Shown piece by piece: positions 1 through 7,698 of a DNA stretch of 46,236 bases. Below the pieces are notes generated by a model. The model saw only the letters and a list, made by a program, of their open reading frames with translations. It searched no databases and had not been told where the DNA came from. Numbering within the stretch: position 1 is the stretch's first letter; each line of letters starts with the position of its first letter. The stretch comes from a virus, in the IMG/VR virus record IMGVR_UViG_3300005253_000040, positions 1 through 46,236 of that record; one strand, given 5' to 3'. Position numbers and translations under genes: made by a program.

Positions 1-50
1 GATTTGAAGTGAAAACCATTCTTCAATCAATACTAGGAGAGCAGAAATGA
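1..50 (+). CDS. 3' end of small helical protein (wraps from 45908)
   Basis: This is the end of the gene that starts at 45908, carried over by the terminal repeat. The frame stops with TGA at 48-50, overlapping the ATG of the next gene at 47 as ATGA. It is not a separate gene. Confidence 0.8.
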   Translation, partial: FEVKTILQSILGEQK

Positions 51-121
51 CTTGTCCTTGTATTGGTTGTGCTGATGGTCTTGATGAAGTTTGTGCTGAA
101 TGTAGGTTTCTAAAAGATATA
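1..121. repeat. Direct terminal repeat, left copy
   Basis: These 121 bases are identical to bases 46116-46236. The reading frame of the gene at 45908 continues through the repeat and stops at 48-50 here, so the repeat joins the two ends into one coherent gene order. This is what a circular genome assembled as a linear contig looks like; a true short terminal redundancy is the alternative. Confidence 0.97.
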
Positions 122-148
122 AAAAAAGAGGTGTTAGGAAATGACTAA
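47..148 (+). CDS. 33-residue zinc-binding protein
   Basis: A very short frame beginning MTCPCIGCADG and containing a second CxxC pair (CAEC), so four to five cysteines fit a small zinc ribbon. It overlaps the upstream gene by ATGA and the next start at 141, which supports translation within an operon. The function is unknown. The 5' part of the same gene is repeated at 46162-46236. Confidence 0.65.
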   Translation: MTCPCIGCADGLDEVCAECRFLKDIKKEVLGND

Positions 149-794
149 CAAAGACCTAGACAGATTAGATGAATTATCTAGTAGAGAGATTACTGATGAA
201 GAAGGCATTGAACACTTTGAATTAAGAAACAAAATAGAGGGAGAATTAGAGAAAGCAGAATTATGGAATTTAGAATGCAATTTATCCTGTTCTAATGGAA
301 CATCTGCTGAATATGCTACTAGATTGGAGAAAGAGAAAATGGAACAATCTTTCAAAATTATAGATTTAGAACAAGAAAACAAACAACTCAAAGAGGATAA
401 CAGCAAATATAATCACATACTTGCTCAAGCACTTTATAAAGAGTGTATTAATTGCAATCATGATATAAATTCACATTATGGAAAAAATGAGTCTGCCAAA
501 ATTCAACAATGTCATAATAGTGATGAAAGATATAATCAGTGTAAATGTGTCAACCCATTAACAGAGCGTGATAATCTCAAACAGATACTAGAGAAGATAA
601 AGGATAATAAACATCTTGATAAATTATACATTGAATCTTTAAAAGAAGACATTAAAAATTGTAATAGTGAATCAAAACGATTTAGAGAAGTTTATGTAAA
701 TATTAAAGAATTAAGAGATGAAGAACCTAGACATTTTGGAATTTATTATCTAGACAAACTCAAAGAAATACTAGACTCACAGGAGAAGGAATAA
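141..794 (+). CDS. Coiled-coil protein with central Cys/His cluster
   Basis: This 217-residue, strongly charged protein has long helical, heptad-like stretches at both ends. Its middle (about residues 98-140) holds the Cys/His series ECINCNHD, QQCHN and QCKC, which could bind zinc. The start overlaps the preceding stop codon. It belongs to the run of small plus-strand genes beginning at 45631, driven from the divergent promoter there. The shape resembles an adaptor or dimerising scaffold, but no family is recognised and no enzymatic motif is visible. Confidence 0.8.
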   Translation: MTNKDLDRLDELSSREITDEEGIEHFELRNKIEGELEKAELWNLECNLSCSNGTSAEYATRLEKEKMEQSFKIIDLEQENKQLKEDNSKYNHILAQALYKECINCNHDINSHYGKNESAKIQQCHNSDERYNQCKCVNPLTERDNLKQILEKIKDNKHLDKLYIESLKEDIKNCNSESKRFREVYVNIKELRDEEPRHFGIYYLDKLKEILDSQEKE

Positions 795-916
795 TGGAAC
801 GAGATGAATTTGGGCTTGTCAAATGTAAATATTGTGGAAGTACAGATGGTGCAGCAGATGAGGTTTGTAATTATTGCTTTATGATTCATCAAGATGATAA
901 AAAGGAGGATGAATAA
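794..916 (+). CDS. 40-residue zinc-ribbon protein
   Basis: The frame reads MERDEFGLVKCKYCGS, then a second pair CNYC, then an acidic tail. CxxCG plus CxxC spaced by about 13 residues is a compact zinc ribbon. The stop of the previous gene and this ATG share bases (TAATG), and its own stop overlaps the next ATG the same way, so it is translated as part of the operon. The role is unknown. Confidence 0.7.
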   Translation: MERDEFGLVKCKYCGSTDGAADEVCNYCFMIHQDDKKEDE

Positions 917-1275
917 TGCCTGAATTTAATCTAAAAGACTGGCCTGATGATGGCACAGACTGGGATGGAGTCCACGATCCAACAATGAAAGTCATTCTAG
1001 ATAACAAAGAAAAACTTGATAAAATTACTGCATTTGCAAAGAACCTAGTCTACTCAAATCCACATGTATCATGGCAACTCAAGCAACTCCTACTAGATAC
1101 ACCACCAAAGATTCTAACCTATCTAGTTACTTGTTCCAAATGTCCATGGGAGATAAGTCACGAGGAAGTATCATTAGAAAAAATTAAGCAAATCCATGAA
1201 GACTGGAACGATAACAACAAAGCCAAGATGACTTGTATCCATGACTATCAGTACAAATTGATGGACCAAACATGA
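916..1275 (+). CDS. Acidic protein with putative zinc site
   Basis: A 119-residue protein with an acidic, Trp-rich start (DWPDDGTDWDG) and a C-terminal Cys/His group: C73, C76, H82, H94, C107 and H109. This could form a metal site. It is preceded by a purine-rich ribosome-binding stretch (aaaaaggaggatg) and overlaps the next gene by ATGA. No family is recognised. Confidence 0.8.
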   Translation: MPEFNLKDWPDDGTDWDGVHDPTMKVILDNKEKLDKITAFAKNLVYSNPHVSWQLKQLLLDTPPKILTYLVTCSKCPWEISHEEVSLEKIKQIHEDWNDNNKAKMTCIHDYQYKLMDQT

Positions 1276-1412
1276 GTTCAATACATCTACTGATCTGCAA
1301 GCAATGTGGAGATTCATTTGAGTGCATCCATAAAGATCAAGATACGTGCTCTTGGAGATGTGGCAAATTATATCAACGGGCACGTAAAATGGGCATCACC
1401 GTAACTCTTTAA
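1272..1412 (+). CDS. 46-residue zinc-finger protein
   Basis: Starts MSSIHLLICKQCG and continues with C18 and a CSWRC motif followed by a basic tail (KLYQRARK). The pattern CxxC plus CxxxC with basic residues resembles small DNA- or RNA-binding zinc fingers. It is the last gene of the plus-strand small-gene operon, and its end overlaps the promoter of the portal gene. Confidence 0.7.
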   Translation: MSSIHLLICKQCGDSFECIHKDQDTCSWRCGKLYQRARKMGITVTL

Positions 1413-1437
1413 ATGTAGACTAGAGTAGACAATTTGC
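1406..1437 (+). promoter_or_regulatory. Promoter of the portal operon
   Basis: A TATA-like CTTTAAATG at 1406-1414 lies about 25 bases before the TTG start at 1438, as expected for a leaderless archaeal message. Between them is TAGAGTAGACAATTT (1421-1435), which recurs with one change at 41401-41415. Confidence 0.55.
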
Positions 1438-3279
1438 TTGGCTGCCAAGAAAAAGACTGTATCTAAAAAAAAGTCAGTTGCTAAAAAATCAACTACCAAA
1501 CCATGGATTAAGACTCAGAAACGCAAGTCTACCATTGAGGAGATAGATCCCAAAGGACCTCACATTAACATCATGTCTCTGGGAGAGGCCAAAGAACTAG
1601 AGTTTGATTATTTCCCAAATCTGAATTCCGCCAACCTTTCAGGAACTAGAAAAACTATGATAAACAGTCTGAAGGATGGAACCTATCAGCCAAACATGGC
1701 AACAGTTCCCTACACTGCTGAAGTAGAAAAGAAAAACAATTATCTCATCAAAGCAGAACCTTCCAATGATGATTTTCTTACAACTGACAAAGACAGATTT
1801 GAATTCTCTGGTGAAGTGTATCAAAAACAGAGAGAGCAAACTTACACTAGACTTGAGACTTTACTGAAACAATACAGACGTTCTAACATTCCACTACTCC
1901 CCAGATATTATCACAACCCACTTCAATACTATGACCACATTTTACTTGCAGATGGATATGTCAACTCATTCCAGGGAACAGTAATTGATGCTTATGGTGA
2001 TTTTATTATGCCAAAGACTCTCAAACCTGTACTCCGATTACGTAATCCAAAGAAGCATGGAGACTCTCAAGCACAACAAAAACTAATTGAGGATAATCAA
2101 AACATTATTGATGATTTAATCCAAGTTGATGACTGGTACTCTGACATGGGACCAAAGGAAATTGACCCATACATGGACATGCCACTACAACTTAAATTCA
2201 AAGCACTAATCATTCAGCATCTTACATTTGGTAGAGATGCAATTGTGTATGAGCACTGGGATCATCTCCCACATGTTACAGTTAATGGCAAAGAGTACAA
2301 AGACATTCCAAATGCACTGAAATTGGTTCATCCAATCGACATGGGAATGATAGAGCTAGACGAGTACACTTGGAAACTTGGTGGCATGTACATCTACAAC
2401 CAACCTGCATTCATTCCATCTCAGGACATGTTGTATCTTGTTAACCGTTATGCTTCTCCATTGATTGGTTCATTCTACTATGGATTTGCAGTAGGACAGC
2501 GCTCTATAGATCCTGTCAGAGTGTATAGAAGAATACTTGCACAAAACTATCAACAGTTCATTAGAAGTTCTCATAGTGGTATGGGAGCATTCATCTTTGA
2601 TTCCACAGGATATAATGAGGAAGTAAGAAAGAAAATCAGAACCACAATTATCAATTCCTACAAGGCAGGTGAAGTTGCAGTAATTGATTATGCAAACATC
2701 AAGGACTTTGACTTTAAGGAGATGAAGATTAATGCAAACATAGAAGGTTTAGTAAAAGTACAGGAAGCAATGGTGAAAATAATGATTGGTATTACTGGAA
2801 TGCCACAGAGCCTCATCTATGGAGAAGGAGATGCAAATAGAAGTACAATGGTCGGAAGAATTGTTTCATTCATCAATAATCAGGTTGCAGGACTTCGGAC
2901 ATCCATTGGTCAACAAATTGCATCCCAACATTACATGCCAAACTTTAGAATTCTCTACAAAGACAAGCAAGAATTAGAGATGTTCTACATAGATGTAGAG
3001 TTTGAGGAAGCAGAATTAGAAACTAGAGCAGAGAAAGTTGAGAGACTATTAGCAGAAATAGAACTATTCCCATACAAACCAGAGCACATTGGAGAAGAAC
3101 TTGGCGATAAGGACTACATGGCTAACATTGATGAAGATGCAATCAAACAAAAGAAGGAAATGCAAGAACAAGGTCCACAAGACAAAGGTCCATTTGGTCA
3201 ATCTAAACCATCAGCTAAAGGAGTCTTTACTGTCAAAGGTCCTGGAGGAGAAACCGCCAAAGTAACACAGCGTAACTGA
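1438..3279 (+). CDS. Portal protein
   Basis: The portal forms the dodecameric ring at one capsid vertex through which DNA is packaged and ejected and to which the neck attaches. This 613-residue protein fits by length and by position, immediately before a MuF-like protein and a protease. A Lys-rich start (AAKKKTVSKKK) precedes the body. Around residues 450-500 a segment of the type GMPQSLIYGEGDANRST, followed by FINNQVAGLRTSIGQQI, resembles the portal stem and crown region where a Gly/Pro loop precedes long helices. The C-terminus is Pro/Gly/Lys-rich and probably disordered. The start codon is TTG. The assignment rests on pattern and synteny, not on a search. Confidence 0.82.
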   Translation: MAAKKKTVSKKKSVAKKSTTKPWIKTQKRKSTIEEIDPKGPHINIMSLGEAKELEFDYFPNLNSANLSGTRKTMINSLKDGTYQPNMATVPYTAEVEKKNNYLIKAEPSNDDFLTTDKDRFEFSGEVYQKQREQTYTRLETLLKQYRRSNIPLLPRYYHNPLQYYDHILLADGYVNSFQGTVIDAYGDFIMPKTLKPVLRLRNPKKHGDSQAQQKLIEDNQNIIDDLIQVDDWYSDMGPKEIDPYMDMPLQLKFKALIIQHLTFGRDAIVYEHWDHLPHVTVNGKEYKDIPNALKLVHPIDMGMIELDEYTWKLGGMYIYNQPAFIPSQDMLYLVNRYASPLIGSFYYGFAVGQRSIDPVRVYRRILAQNYQQFIRSSHSGMGAFIFDSTGYNEEVRKKIRTTIINSYKAGEVAVIDYANIKDFDFKEMKINANIEGLVKVQEAMVKIMIGITGMPQSLIYGEGDANRSTMVGRIVSFINNQVAGLRTSIGQQIASQHYMPNFRILYKDKQELEMFYIDVEFEEAELETRAEKVERLLAEIELFPYKPEHIGEELGDKDYMANIDEDAIKQKKEMQEQGPQDKGPFGQSKPSAKGVFTVKGPGGETAKVTQRN

Positions 3280-4007
3280 TGGCTCAAGAGTTCCTACCCC
3301 TGATTAATGTAATAGCATCTCCCACCAAAGTCTCTAGGGGACAGATGATTAGCATCTCTGTGAATGTTGTGGAACGAACCACACTGGTACCGATGCCATT
3401 TGACAAGCTCTACATGGAGATACTGGATTCCAAAGGAGTTCCTGTATGGCCTCTCTCAGTAATCGAAAAGGATTCTGCTACAATATCAAAACTAATCTCA
3501 ACAGCAGAGATGAAGAAAGGAAAGTACACTGTTAGAATTACTCCATCTGTGTACAGAAGACCAATTGGTGCTACAGAATTTGAGATTGAAGACACTGACA
3601 TGACCTTGATCCCACTAATACCCCTAGCTTTATTGGCCATTCCTTCATCAACTTCACGAGAAAAAGTTGAAAAAGAGGTTGTAGAACCACCACCTACACC
3701 TAAAATTACTTGGTTAATCTACAGAACTGAAAAAGATTCCAGAGTTTGTCCTATCTGCAGACCACATGAAGGAAAGTTGTTCCGACCCGATGACCCTAAA
3801 CTGATTCGTATTGGTCCACCAGAACTTGGAGGAGATACACACTACAGATGCAGATGTCATTACGATTACATTACACAACAGCAAGAGCAAAAACGACTAC
3901 AAGGAAATTTTGAGAGGCAGGCAGCACAAGCCTACAATGCGTACTTGGTAGCAAAAGCATTCTGGCAAACCTTAAAGATTACAAATCCCTCTAGGAGACA
4001 GAAATGA
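3279..4007 (+). CDS. MuF-like minor head protein
   Basis: The C-terminal part carries TEKDSRVCPICRPHEGKLF followed after about 22 residues by GGDTHYRCRCHYDYI. This is the CxxC...H..CRC signature of the MuF/SPP1 gp7-type head morphogenesis domain. These minor capsid proteins bind the portal and are often carried in the head or ejected. The N-terminal 110 residues are predicted beta-rich, with ISVNVVERTT-like strands of an Ig-type fold, followed by a hydrophobic stretch (IPLIPLALLAIP). The ATG overlaps the portal stop (TGATG), showing tight coupling. The N-terminal Ig-like domain is an unusual addition. Confidence 0.75.
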   Translation: MAQEFLPLINVIASPTKVSRGQMISISVNVVERTTLVPMPFDKLYMEILDSKGVPVWPLSVIEKDSATISKLISTAEMKKGKYTVRITPSVYRRPIGATEFEIEDTDMTLIPLIPLALLAIPSSTSREKVEKEVVEPPPTPKITWLIYRTEKDSRVCPICRPHEGKLFRPDDPKLIRIGPPELGGDTHYRCRCHYDYITQQQEQKRLQGNFERQAAQAYNAYLVAKAFWQTLKITNPSRRQK

Positions 4008-4177
4008 AAACATTCACTGATAAATGGTTCACAGTATATTATGGATTAATGACCAAACTAACACACATATCTAGAAGAAATTTGGTATTATTAGAATATA
4101 GTGTAGGCATCCCAAAAGAATGTCATATTACAAATGAGATAATAGATGAAGTGGATAGAAGGTTGGAGAAGAAATGA
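4004..4177 (+). CDS. 57-residue helical protein
   Basis: A short basic frame (MKTFTDKWFTVYYG...) overlapping both neighbours by ATGA, between the MuF-like gene and the protease. The overlaps support translation. No motif is recognised. Confidence 0.6.
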   Translation: MKTFTDKWFTVYYGLMTKLTHISRRNLVLLEYSVGIPKECHITNEIIDEVDRRLEKK

Positions 4178-5133
4178 AAACACTATCATCCTGTCAGTTA
4201 ATGGCTTCCTATGTAATTAAGAACAAGATTCAACACTACCATGGAGTAGTAGAAATAGACTCCAAAGCAGATCTTGAAATCCTAAAAAAGTTCCAAGGAA
4301 AAGAAGGATTCTTCATCAAAAAATTCCTAATCAGTGACAAGTTCAATGCAAATCGTTGGAGAGTAACTTGGGATGCAATCCTGCAGGATGTCAAGGGATT
4401 TGAAGGCCAGCCAATTGTACTGACTCCTGACAAAGACCATCCACCAGTTGCAATACAGAACGACTACAAGGTGGGAGAGATTCTAAAAGTTGAGATTGAT
4501 GAGATGTTCCATAAGGTGTACCAGTACTCCGAAATCACTGATCCTGTTGCACAACAAATGATACTTGATGAAGAAATAGAGTTTGGAAGTCCAACAGTTG
4601 TGATATACAATGAAGAGACAAGAGATGAAGTAGAACTGGGAGACGGTAGGATAGAAACAACTCTACACAGATTCATTGCAGCACAAGATGCACTGGTTGG
4701 AAATCCTGCATATGGTAAGGAAACCGATAACATTCCAGCAGTATGTACTGGAGATGGTCCTGGATGTGCAATGAAACTACTTTCAGTTAGTGCAGCAATC
4801 AACGATGACAATACCAACCAACTCACCATAGTTCCATTTGTAAAGAAGACAGTAAACAGCAGATACTCCTCTCAAGACTTGGCAATCATTGTTGGAAAGA
4901 TACACAACGCCCCTGAAGCAGACTTGGATTCCTGTGTGGAAAGAAAAATCAAGATCTTACATGATGAGCATCCTGACTGGGATAATGACCAAATTGTTGC
5001 AGTTGCATTCTCTTACTGTAGGGAGTCAGCAATGGAAGCTGAGTTCTGTACAACTGACCTTGACAACTTAACCAACAAGGAAAACGAGTTCAAGCTAAAC
5101 TTGGAGAATCTATCCAACAAGCTAAAAAATTAA
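4174..5133 (+). CDS. Putative capsid maturation (prohead) protease
   Basis: HK97-type viruses place a serine protease between portal and major capsid genes; it trims scaffold and capsid propeptides. This 319-residue protein is in that place. Features that fit the fold are N-x-N-x-WRVTWDAI (about residues 58-69), DKDHPP with H89 as candidate catalytic histidine, and EEIEFGSPTVVIY with S139 as candidate nucleophile in the usual SP context. Residues 212-223 read DNTNQLTIVPFV; the major capsid protein has the same motif at 119-130, which suggests a shared cleavage site and self-cleavage here. The last 100 residues hold a Cys-containing helical segment (LDSCVERKIKIL...) and a coiled tail. The family call is tentative. 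Confidence 0.68.
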   Translation: MKTLSSCQLMASYVIKNKIQHYHGVVEIDSKADLEILKKFQGKEGFFIKKFLISDKFNANRWRVTWDAILQDVKGFEGQPIVLTPDKDHPPVAIQNDYKVGEILKVEIDEMFHKVYQYSEITDPVAQQMILDEEIEFGSPTVVIYNEETRDEVELGDGRIETTLHRFIAAQDALVGNPAYGKETDNIPAVCTGDGPGCAMKLLSVSAAINDDNTNQLTIVPFVKKTVNSRYSSQDLAIIVGKIHNAPEADLDSCVERKIKILHDEHPDWDNDQIVAVAFSYCRESAMEAEFCTTDLDNLTNKENEFKLNLENLSNKLKN

Positions 5134-5153
5134 TTGAATAGAATGTTCGTTAC

Positions 5154-5312
5154 TCAATTTTCTATTATCTCCTGAAATTTTCTCTTAGGATTGGCACAAT
5201 TACCACAAATCGTAGATTGAGTTCCTTTGAATGTTGCACATAAAGTAAAACTACCACAAAAATCACATTCCGCTTTTATCATTCTTAGATTACATTCTGT
5301 TGTTTTTGTCAA
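5154..5312 (-). CDS. Small zinc-ribbon protein
   Basis: 52 residues from a TTG start that overlaps the upstream TGA; an internal ATG gives 42. Two CxxC pairs (CDFC and CGNC) spaced by about 16 residues form a classic zinc ribbon followed by a basic helix. It is the last gene of the minus-strand operon that begins near 7688. Probably nucleic-acid or protein binding. Confidence 0.65.
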   Translation of the reverse strand: MTKTTECNLRMIKAECDFCGSFTLCATFKGTQSTICGNCANPKRKFQEIIEN

Positions 5313-5461
5313 TTAATCAACCCCATCTCTTCACCGTTAAAGATAACCATGTTACATTCTCTACAAACTTCAAAATCGGCATAGATAATTTCGCCTTTCT
5401 CATCTTCAAATTCATCATACATTGTTGTACTTTGATGATAACACTTTGTGGATTCGATCAT
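5309..5461 (-). CDS. 50-residue acidic zinc-binding protein
   Basis: Has C7 and H9, then a CREC pair near residue 33, with an acidic middle (YDEFEDEKGE). Starts with a TAATG overlap on the previous gene and ends inside the next start. The function is unknown; the Cys pattern suggests a metal-stabilised mini-domain. Confidence 0.65.
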   Translation of the reverse strand: MIESTKCYHQSTTMYDEFEDEKGEIIYADFEVCRECNMVIFNGEEMGLIN

Positions 5462-5637
5462 TAGACGAATGGGCTCCCACAATCAAATTTAATCATAAAG
5501 CCTTCAAGTTTAGAACAATCACAAGCAGTTCTTTTTCCTTTAACAAAATAGGAATATTGTCTTTTAGTTAATTCAGTTCGATTAGTTAAAAGTAATGCTT
5601 GACTTTCAGTTAAGTTACTCTTTAGATTAGGAGTCAT
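5461..5637 (-). CDS. 58-residue hypothetical protein
   Basis: The N-terminal half is helical (NLTESQALLLTNRTELTKRQYSYF), followed by CDCSKLEGFMIKFDCG, with three cysteines. The ATG overlaps the stop of the gene upstream (ATGA). The TNRTELTKRQ segment has the feel of a helix-turn-helix, but it is too short to assign. Confidence 0.62.
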   Translation of the reverse strand: MTPNLKSNLTESQALLLTNRTELTKRQYSYFVKGKRTACDCSKLEGFMIKFDCGSPFV

Positions 5638-5834
5638 TCCATCTTTCCTTGATGAGATTTTGATCTAAGAGGAGTGGTACAACATGAACAGATACTCAGA
5701 GTAGTAAATAAAAATAGACAACATACAGAGCAATACTTGTATCCATCTGCATAGGCATTTCTATTGTGAGTGGTTTCAACAGTCTCACAGATTCCTAAAC
5801 AACCTCTACCCAAAATTCTTCCCCATAATCTCAT
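5634..5834 (-). CDS. Thaumarchaeal-type GYKxC zinc-ribbon protein
   Basis: Contains GYKYCSVCC followed by CSCCTTPLRSK. This is the arrangement GYKxCxxC...CxCCxxxLR, which I know from many short thaumarchaeal proteins. A second member is at 39489-39671. The frame overlaps the upstream gene by 29 bases if the ATG at 5834 is used; a TTG about seven codons later would shorten the overlap. The role is unknown; such ribbons may bind nucleic acid or transcription factors. Confidence 0.68.
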   Translation of the reverse strand: MRLWGRILGRGCLGICETVETTHNRNAYADGYKYCSVCCLFLFTTLSICSCCTTPLRSKSHQGKME

Positions 5835-6177
5835 AAACTTCTGGAATTGAATAGCAAAATCCTATGTGCATACAACTGTTTGAATCACACAACATACATT
5901 TCAACTTTGGTTTTATTATAATCTCTGCAACTCGGTTTTTGATATTGTCTTTGAGAAGGACTCTATCATAATTGACAGTTAATTTTTGTAACCAAGGGCG
6001 GTATTTTATTGCAATATTCTGATTCTTTAATTGTAATTCCAAGCAATGAGTTACATATCCTGAGAAACTATTGACTCCAATTGTCTGTAACTCTTTTTGG
6101 TTTGCTTCGTAAACTGCAAAGAGTCTATTGTACACATTTTCTGTTACTGTGATAGACTTGAATCCAGCTTTGGGCAT
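5806..6177 (-). CDS. RHH transcription regulator with C-terminal zinc site
   Basis: Residues 4-50 (GFKSITVTENVYNRLF...GVNSFSGYVTHCL) match the ribbon-helix-helix pattern: one beta strand that inserts in the DNA major groove and two helices that dimerise. The C-terminus holds C94, C97, C102 and H104 followed by SIPEVYEIM, an arrangement I associate with thaumarchaeal RHH proteins. It is therefore a likely viral repressor or host-type regulator. It sits in the small-gene operon, overlapping the next gene by one base. It is a candidate for binding the GTGCCC operator, but nothing shows that directly. Confidence 0.78.
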   Translation of the reverse strand: MPKAGFKSITVTENVYNRLFAVYEANQKELQTIGVNSFSGYVTHCLELQLKNQNIAIKYRPWLQKLTVNYDRVLLKDNIKNRVAEIIIKPKLKCMLCDSNSCMHIGFCYSIPEVYEIMGKNFG

Positions 6178-6485
6178 TACTTTACCAACTCCAAGAACAG
6201 TGCTCCCTTTGCAGTTACATGATACACCATTAAGAGAACAGGTCTCTTGTTGATACCTCTTCCATTATTTATTAACAAAGATTCTTCTTTACCGATAATG
6301 AATCCTTTATCCTTACATATGTTGAAATATCTGAGAGATGCATTTTTGAGTTGTACTTTACTCTCTCTAAACATTTGGTTGAAGTACATGGGTTTTTTTA
6401 ATAAAATAGTGAGAACCTCAGTGATTCCATCTAATGCAGGGCTGAGGTCTAGGAAGCTGGTACTTCTGGTTCTAACTACCGTCAT
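6177..6485 (-). CDS. Winged-helix DNA-binding protein
   Basis: In this 102-residue protein, GITEVLTILLKKPMYFNQMF, then LKNASLRYFNICKDKGFI, then YHVTAKGALFLELV, read as helix, recognition helix, wing and C-terminal helix of a small winged-helix fold. The final Y.vT.kG..fL motif is typical of archaeal winged-helix regulators. Overlaps the upstream gene by ATGA. Probably a transcription factor acting on viral or host promoters; the target is unknown. Confidence 0.7.
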   Translation of the reverse strand: MTVVRTRSTSFLDLSPALDGITEVLTILLKKPMYFNQMFRESKVQLKNASLRYFNICKDKGFIIGKEESLLINNGRGINKRPVLLMVYHVTAKGALFLELVK

Positions 6486-6799
6486 TTTTTCTTCGCCTTT
6501 TCTATTGCTGCTAGAGTATCAACTGCAAACGCAATTCCCAAGTTTGCATACATCTGCTTCTCTTGTCTGATCATAGTAGTGAGATCGCTATTAGACGGTG
6601 CTATAATTTCTTGATGTGCTCTCAAAAAAGTCTGCTGAATCATAATACATGTTCTCTGCATCTCTGTCTGCTCTGTTTTTGTAAACTCTACACGAAGTGG
6701 AGGTTTGTTGTCATCTAAAGGCATTCTAATTTTTCCTCCACATAACCAAGAAGAGAAAGTGAATACATCACCAAACTCTCTCCCTCCTTGGGCAAGCAC
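6482..6799 (-). CDS. Helical hypothetical protein (105 aa)
   Basis: Starts with GTG at 6799; an internal ATG at the MPLDDNKPP segment would give a shorter form. The central and C-terminal parts are helical (TKTEQTEMQRTCIMIQQTFL and MYANLGIAFAVDTLAAIEKAKKK) with a Lys-rich end. No cysteine cluster or catalytic motif was noticed. It lies between regulators in the operon. Confidence 0.65.
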   Translation of the reverse strand: MLAQGGREFGDVFTFSSWLCGGKIRMPLDDNKPPLRVEFTKTEQTEMQRTCIMIQQTFLRAHQEIIAPSNSDLTTMIRQEKQMYANLGIAFAVDTLAAIEKAKKK

Positions 6800-6818
6800 A
6801 TAACACGCTTACTGTAAT

Positions 6819-7031
6819 TCATAAGTCCTGAGCCTTCAAACTTTGCTGTGCATCATTTACTACACGATCTATTGTATCATTAAACCATTTTTTCATTTCG
6901 GTTTTTGTTAATGAACCATTCTTAGAATATTCTTTTAAACAAGCAAGAATAAAATTATCTAAGTTTGCCATCAATTCTTCTTCATTCTCAACTTCTCTAG
7001 TTACTAAAATAGAGTTGTTAGTATTGGACAT
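6819..7031 (-). CDS. 70-residue helical protein
   Basis: The ATG at 7031 overlaps the stop of the upstream gene (TAATG), which makes it a better start than the TTG six bases earlier. The protein is mainly helical and acidic at the N-terminus (VENEEELMANLDNFILACL). No domain is recognised. Confidence 0.68.
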   Translation of the reverse strand: MSNTNNSILVTREVENEEELMANLDNFILACLKEYSKNGSLTKTEMKKWFNDTIDRVVNDAQQSLKAQDL

Positions 7032-7228
7032 TAGCAACCCTCCTCTTCAGGTGCAAGGTCAGCTTGTCTTTCTGCCAATGTTGCAACAACACTAAACTCT
7101 TCCTCATTTGCTTCTCTCAACATCTTGGCATCTTGTTCTGATAATCCAATTGCACAACATGTCTGGTTGACATGAATTGCATATGCTGCATCTTGAACAT
7201 CGTCATTACAGCGTGGGCAGATAGCCAT
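7031..7228 (-). CDS. Zinc-binding protein, CPRC N-terminus
   Basis: Starts MAICPRCNDDVQDAAYAIHVNQTCC, giving C4, C7, H19 and C24/C25 as ligands, followed by a long acidic helix. The start overlaps the previous stop. It is similar in style to other short zinc proteins of this genome. Function unknown. Confidence 0.7.
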   Translation of the reverse strand: MAICPRCNDDVQDAAYAIHVNQTCCAIGLSEQDAKMLREANEEEFSVVATLAERQADLAPEEEGC

Positions 7229-7536
7229 CAGTGAGTCATCCCCTTGATTGTTACTTCGGTGTCATAGAGCTGGAAGAGCTTGTCTAGTGCAATTCTTCCA
7301 GATTCACTAAGTCTTAATTTCTGCTGTTTCGTTTTGGAGTCTATTGTATGTTCTACATATCCTTCAGCAATCAATCTCTCTCCCATAAAATTAGAGAACT
7401 CCATTGATGCTCCAGATGGAATCTCATAGGCTCTTTTCAAAGTAGCTCTGCCTCTTCCTTCAACTGAGTCTTTTGATGCAACAAAGAATTGTCCTTCTTT
7501 GATTTTGTCAGCATCTCTGAAAACTGTAATTTCCAT
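7228..7536 (-). CDS. Putative winged-helix protein
   Basis: 102 residues from the ATG at 7536; a TTG one codon earlier is less likely because the ATG overlaps the upstream TGA. The segments ASMEFSNFMGERLIAEGYV, HTIDSKTKQQKLRLSESGRIALDKLFQLY look like a recognition helix, a basic wing and a final helix. This layout (y.lt..G...l) is usual for archaeal winged-helix regulators. Tentative. Confidence 0.66.
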   Translation of the reverse strand: MEITVFRDADKIKEGQFFVASKDSVEGRGRATLKRAYEIPSGASMEFSNFMGERLIAEGYVEHTIDSKTKQQKLRLSESGRIALDKLFQLYDTEVTIKGMTH

Positions 7537-7688
7537 CAAATCTCAACCTCACATTGAGCTAGATGGTTATCTTTTTGGTGTACATAGTGATAATACACTT
7601 TGTTGTCACATGAAGGACAAATAAAATTTGGAGTGTATTTCGCAACGAATTGGTCACCAATTACTATTGTTTTTTGTGATGTATTCAT
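7536..7688 (-). CDS. 50-residue zinc-ribbon protein
   Basis: Contains CPSCDNKVYYHYVH, and then a later cysteine in AQCEVE, fitting a small Cys/His metal site. It is the first gene after the operator and TATA box at 7724-7753, so it likely leads the minus-strand operon. The stop overlaps the next ATG (TGATG). Confidence 0.7.
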   Translation of the reverse strand: MNTSQKTIVIGDQFVAKYTPNFICPSCDNKVYYHYVHQKDNHLAQCEVEI

Positions 7689-7698
7689 ACTCTAAGTA

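Noticed and set aside
4464-4829. 121-codon open frame on the minus strand across the protease gene
   Set aside because: Ser/Thr-rich antisense shadow of a convincing plus-strand gene; no ribosome site or neighbour supports it.
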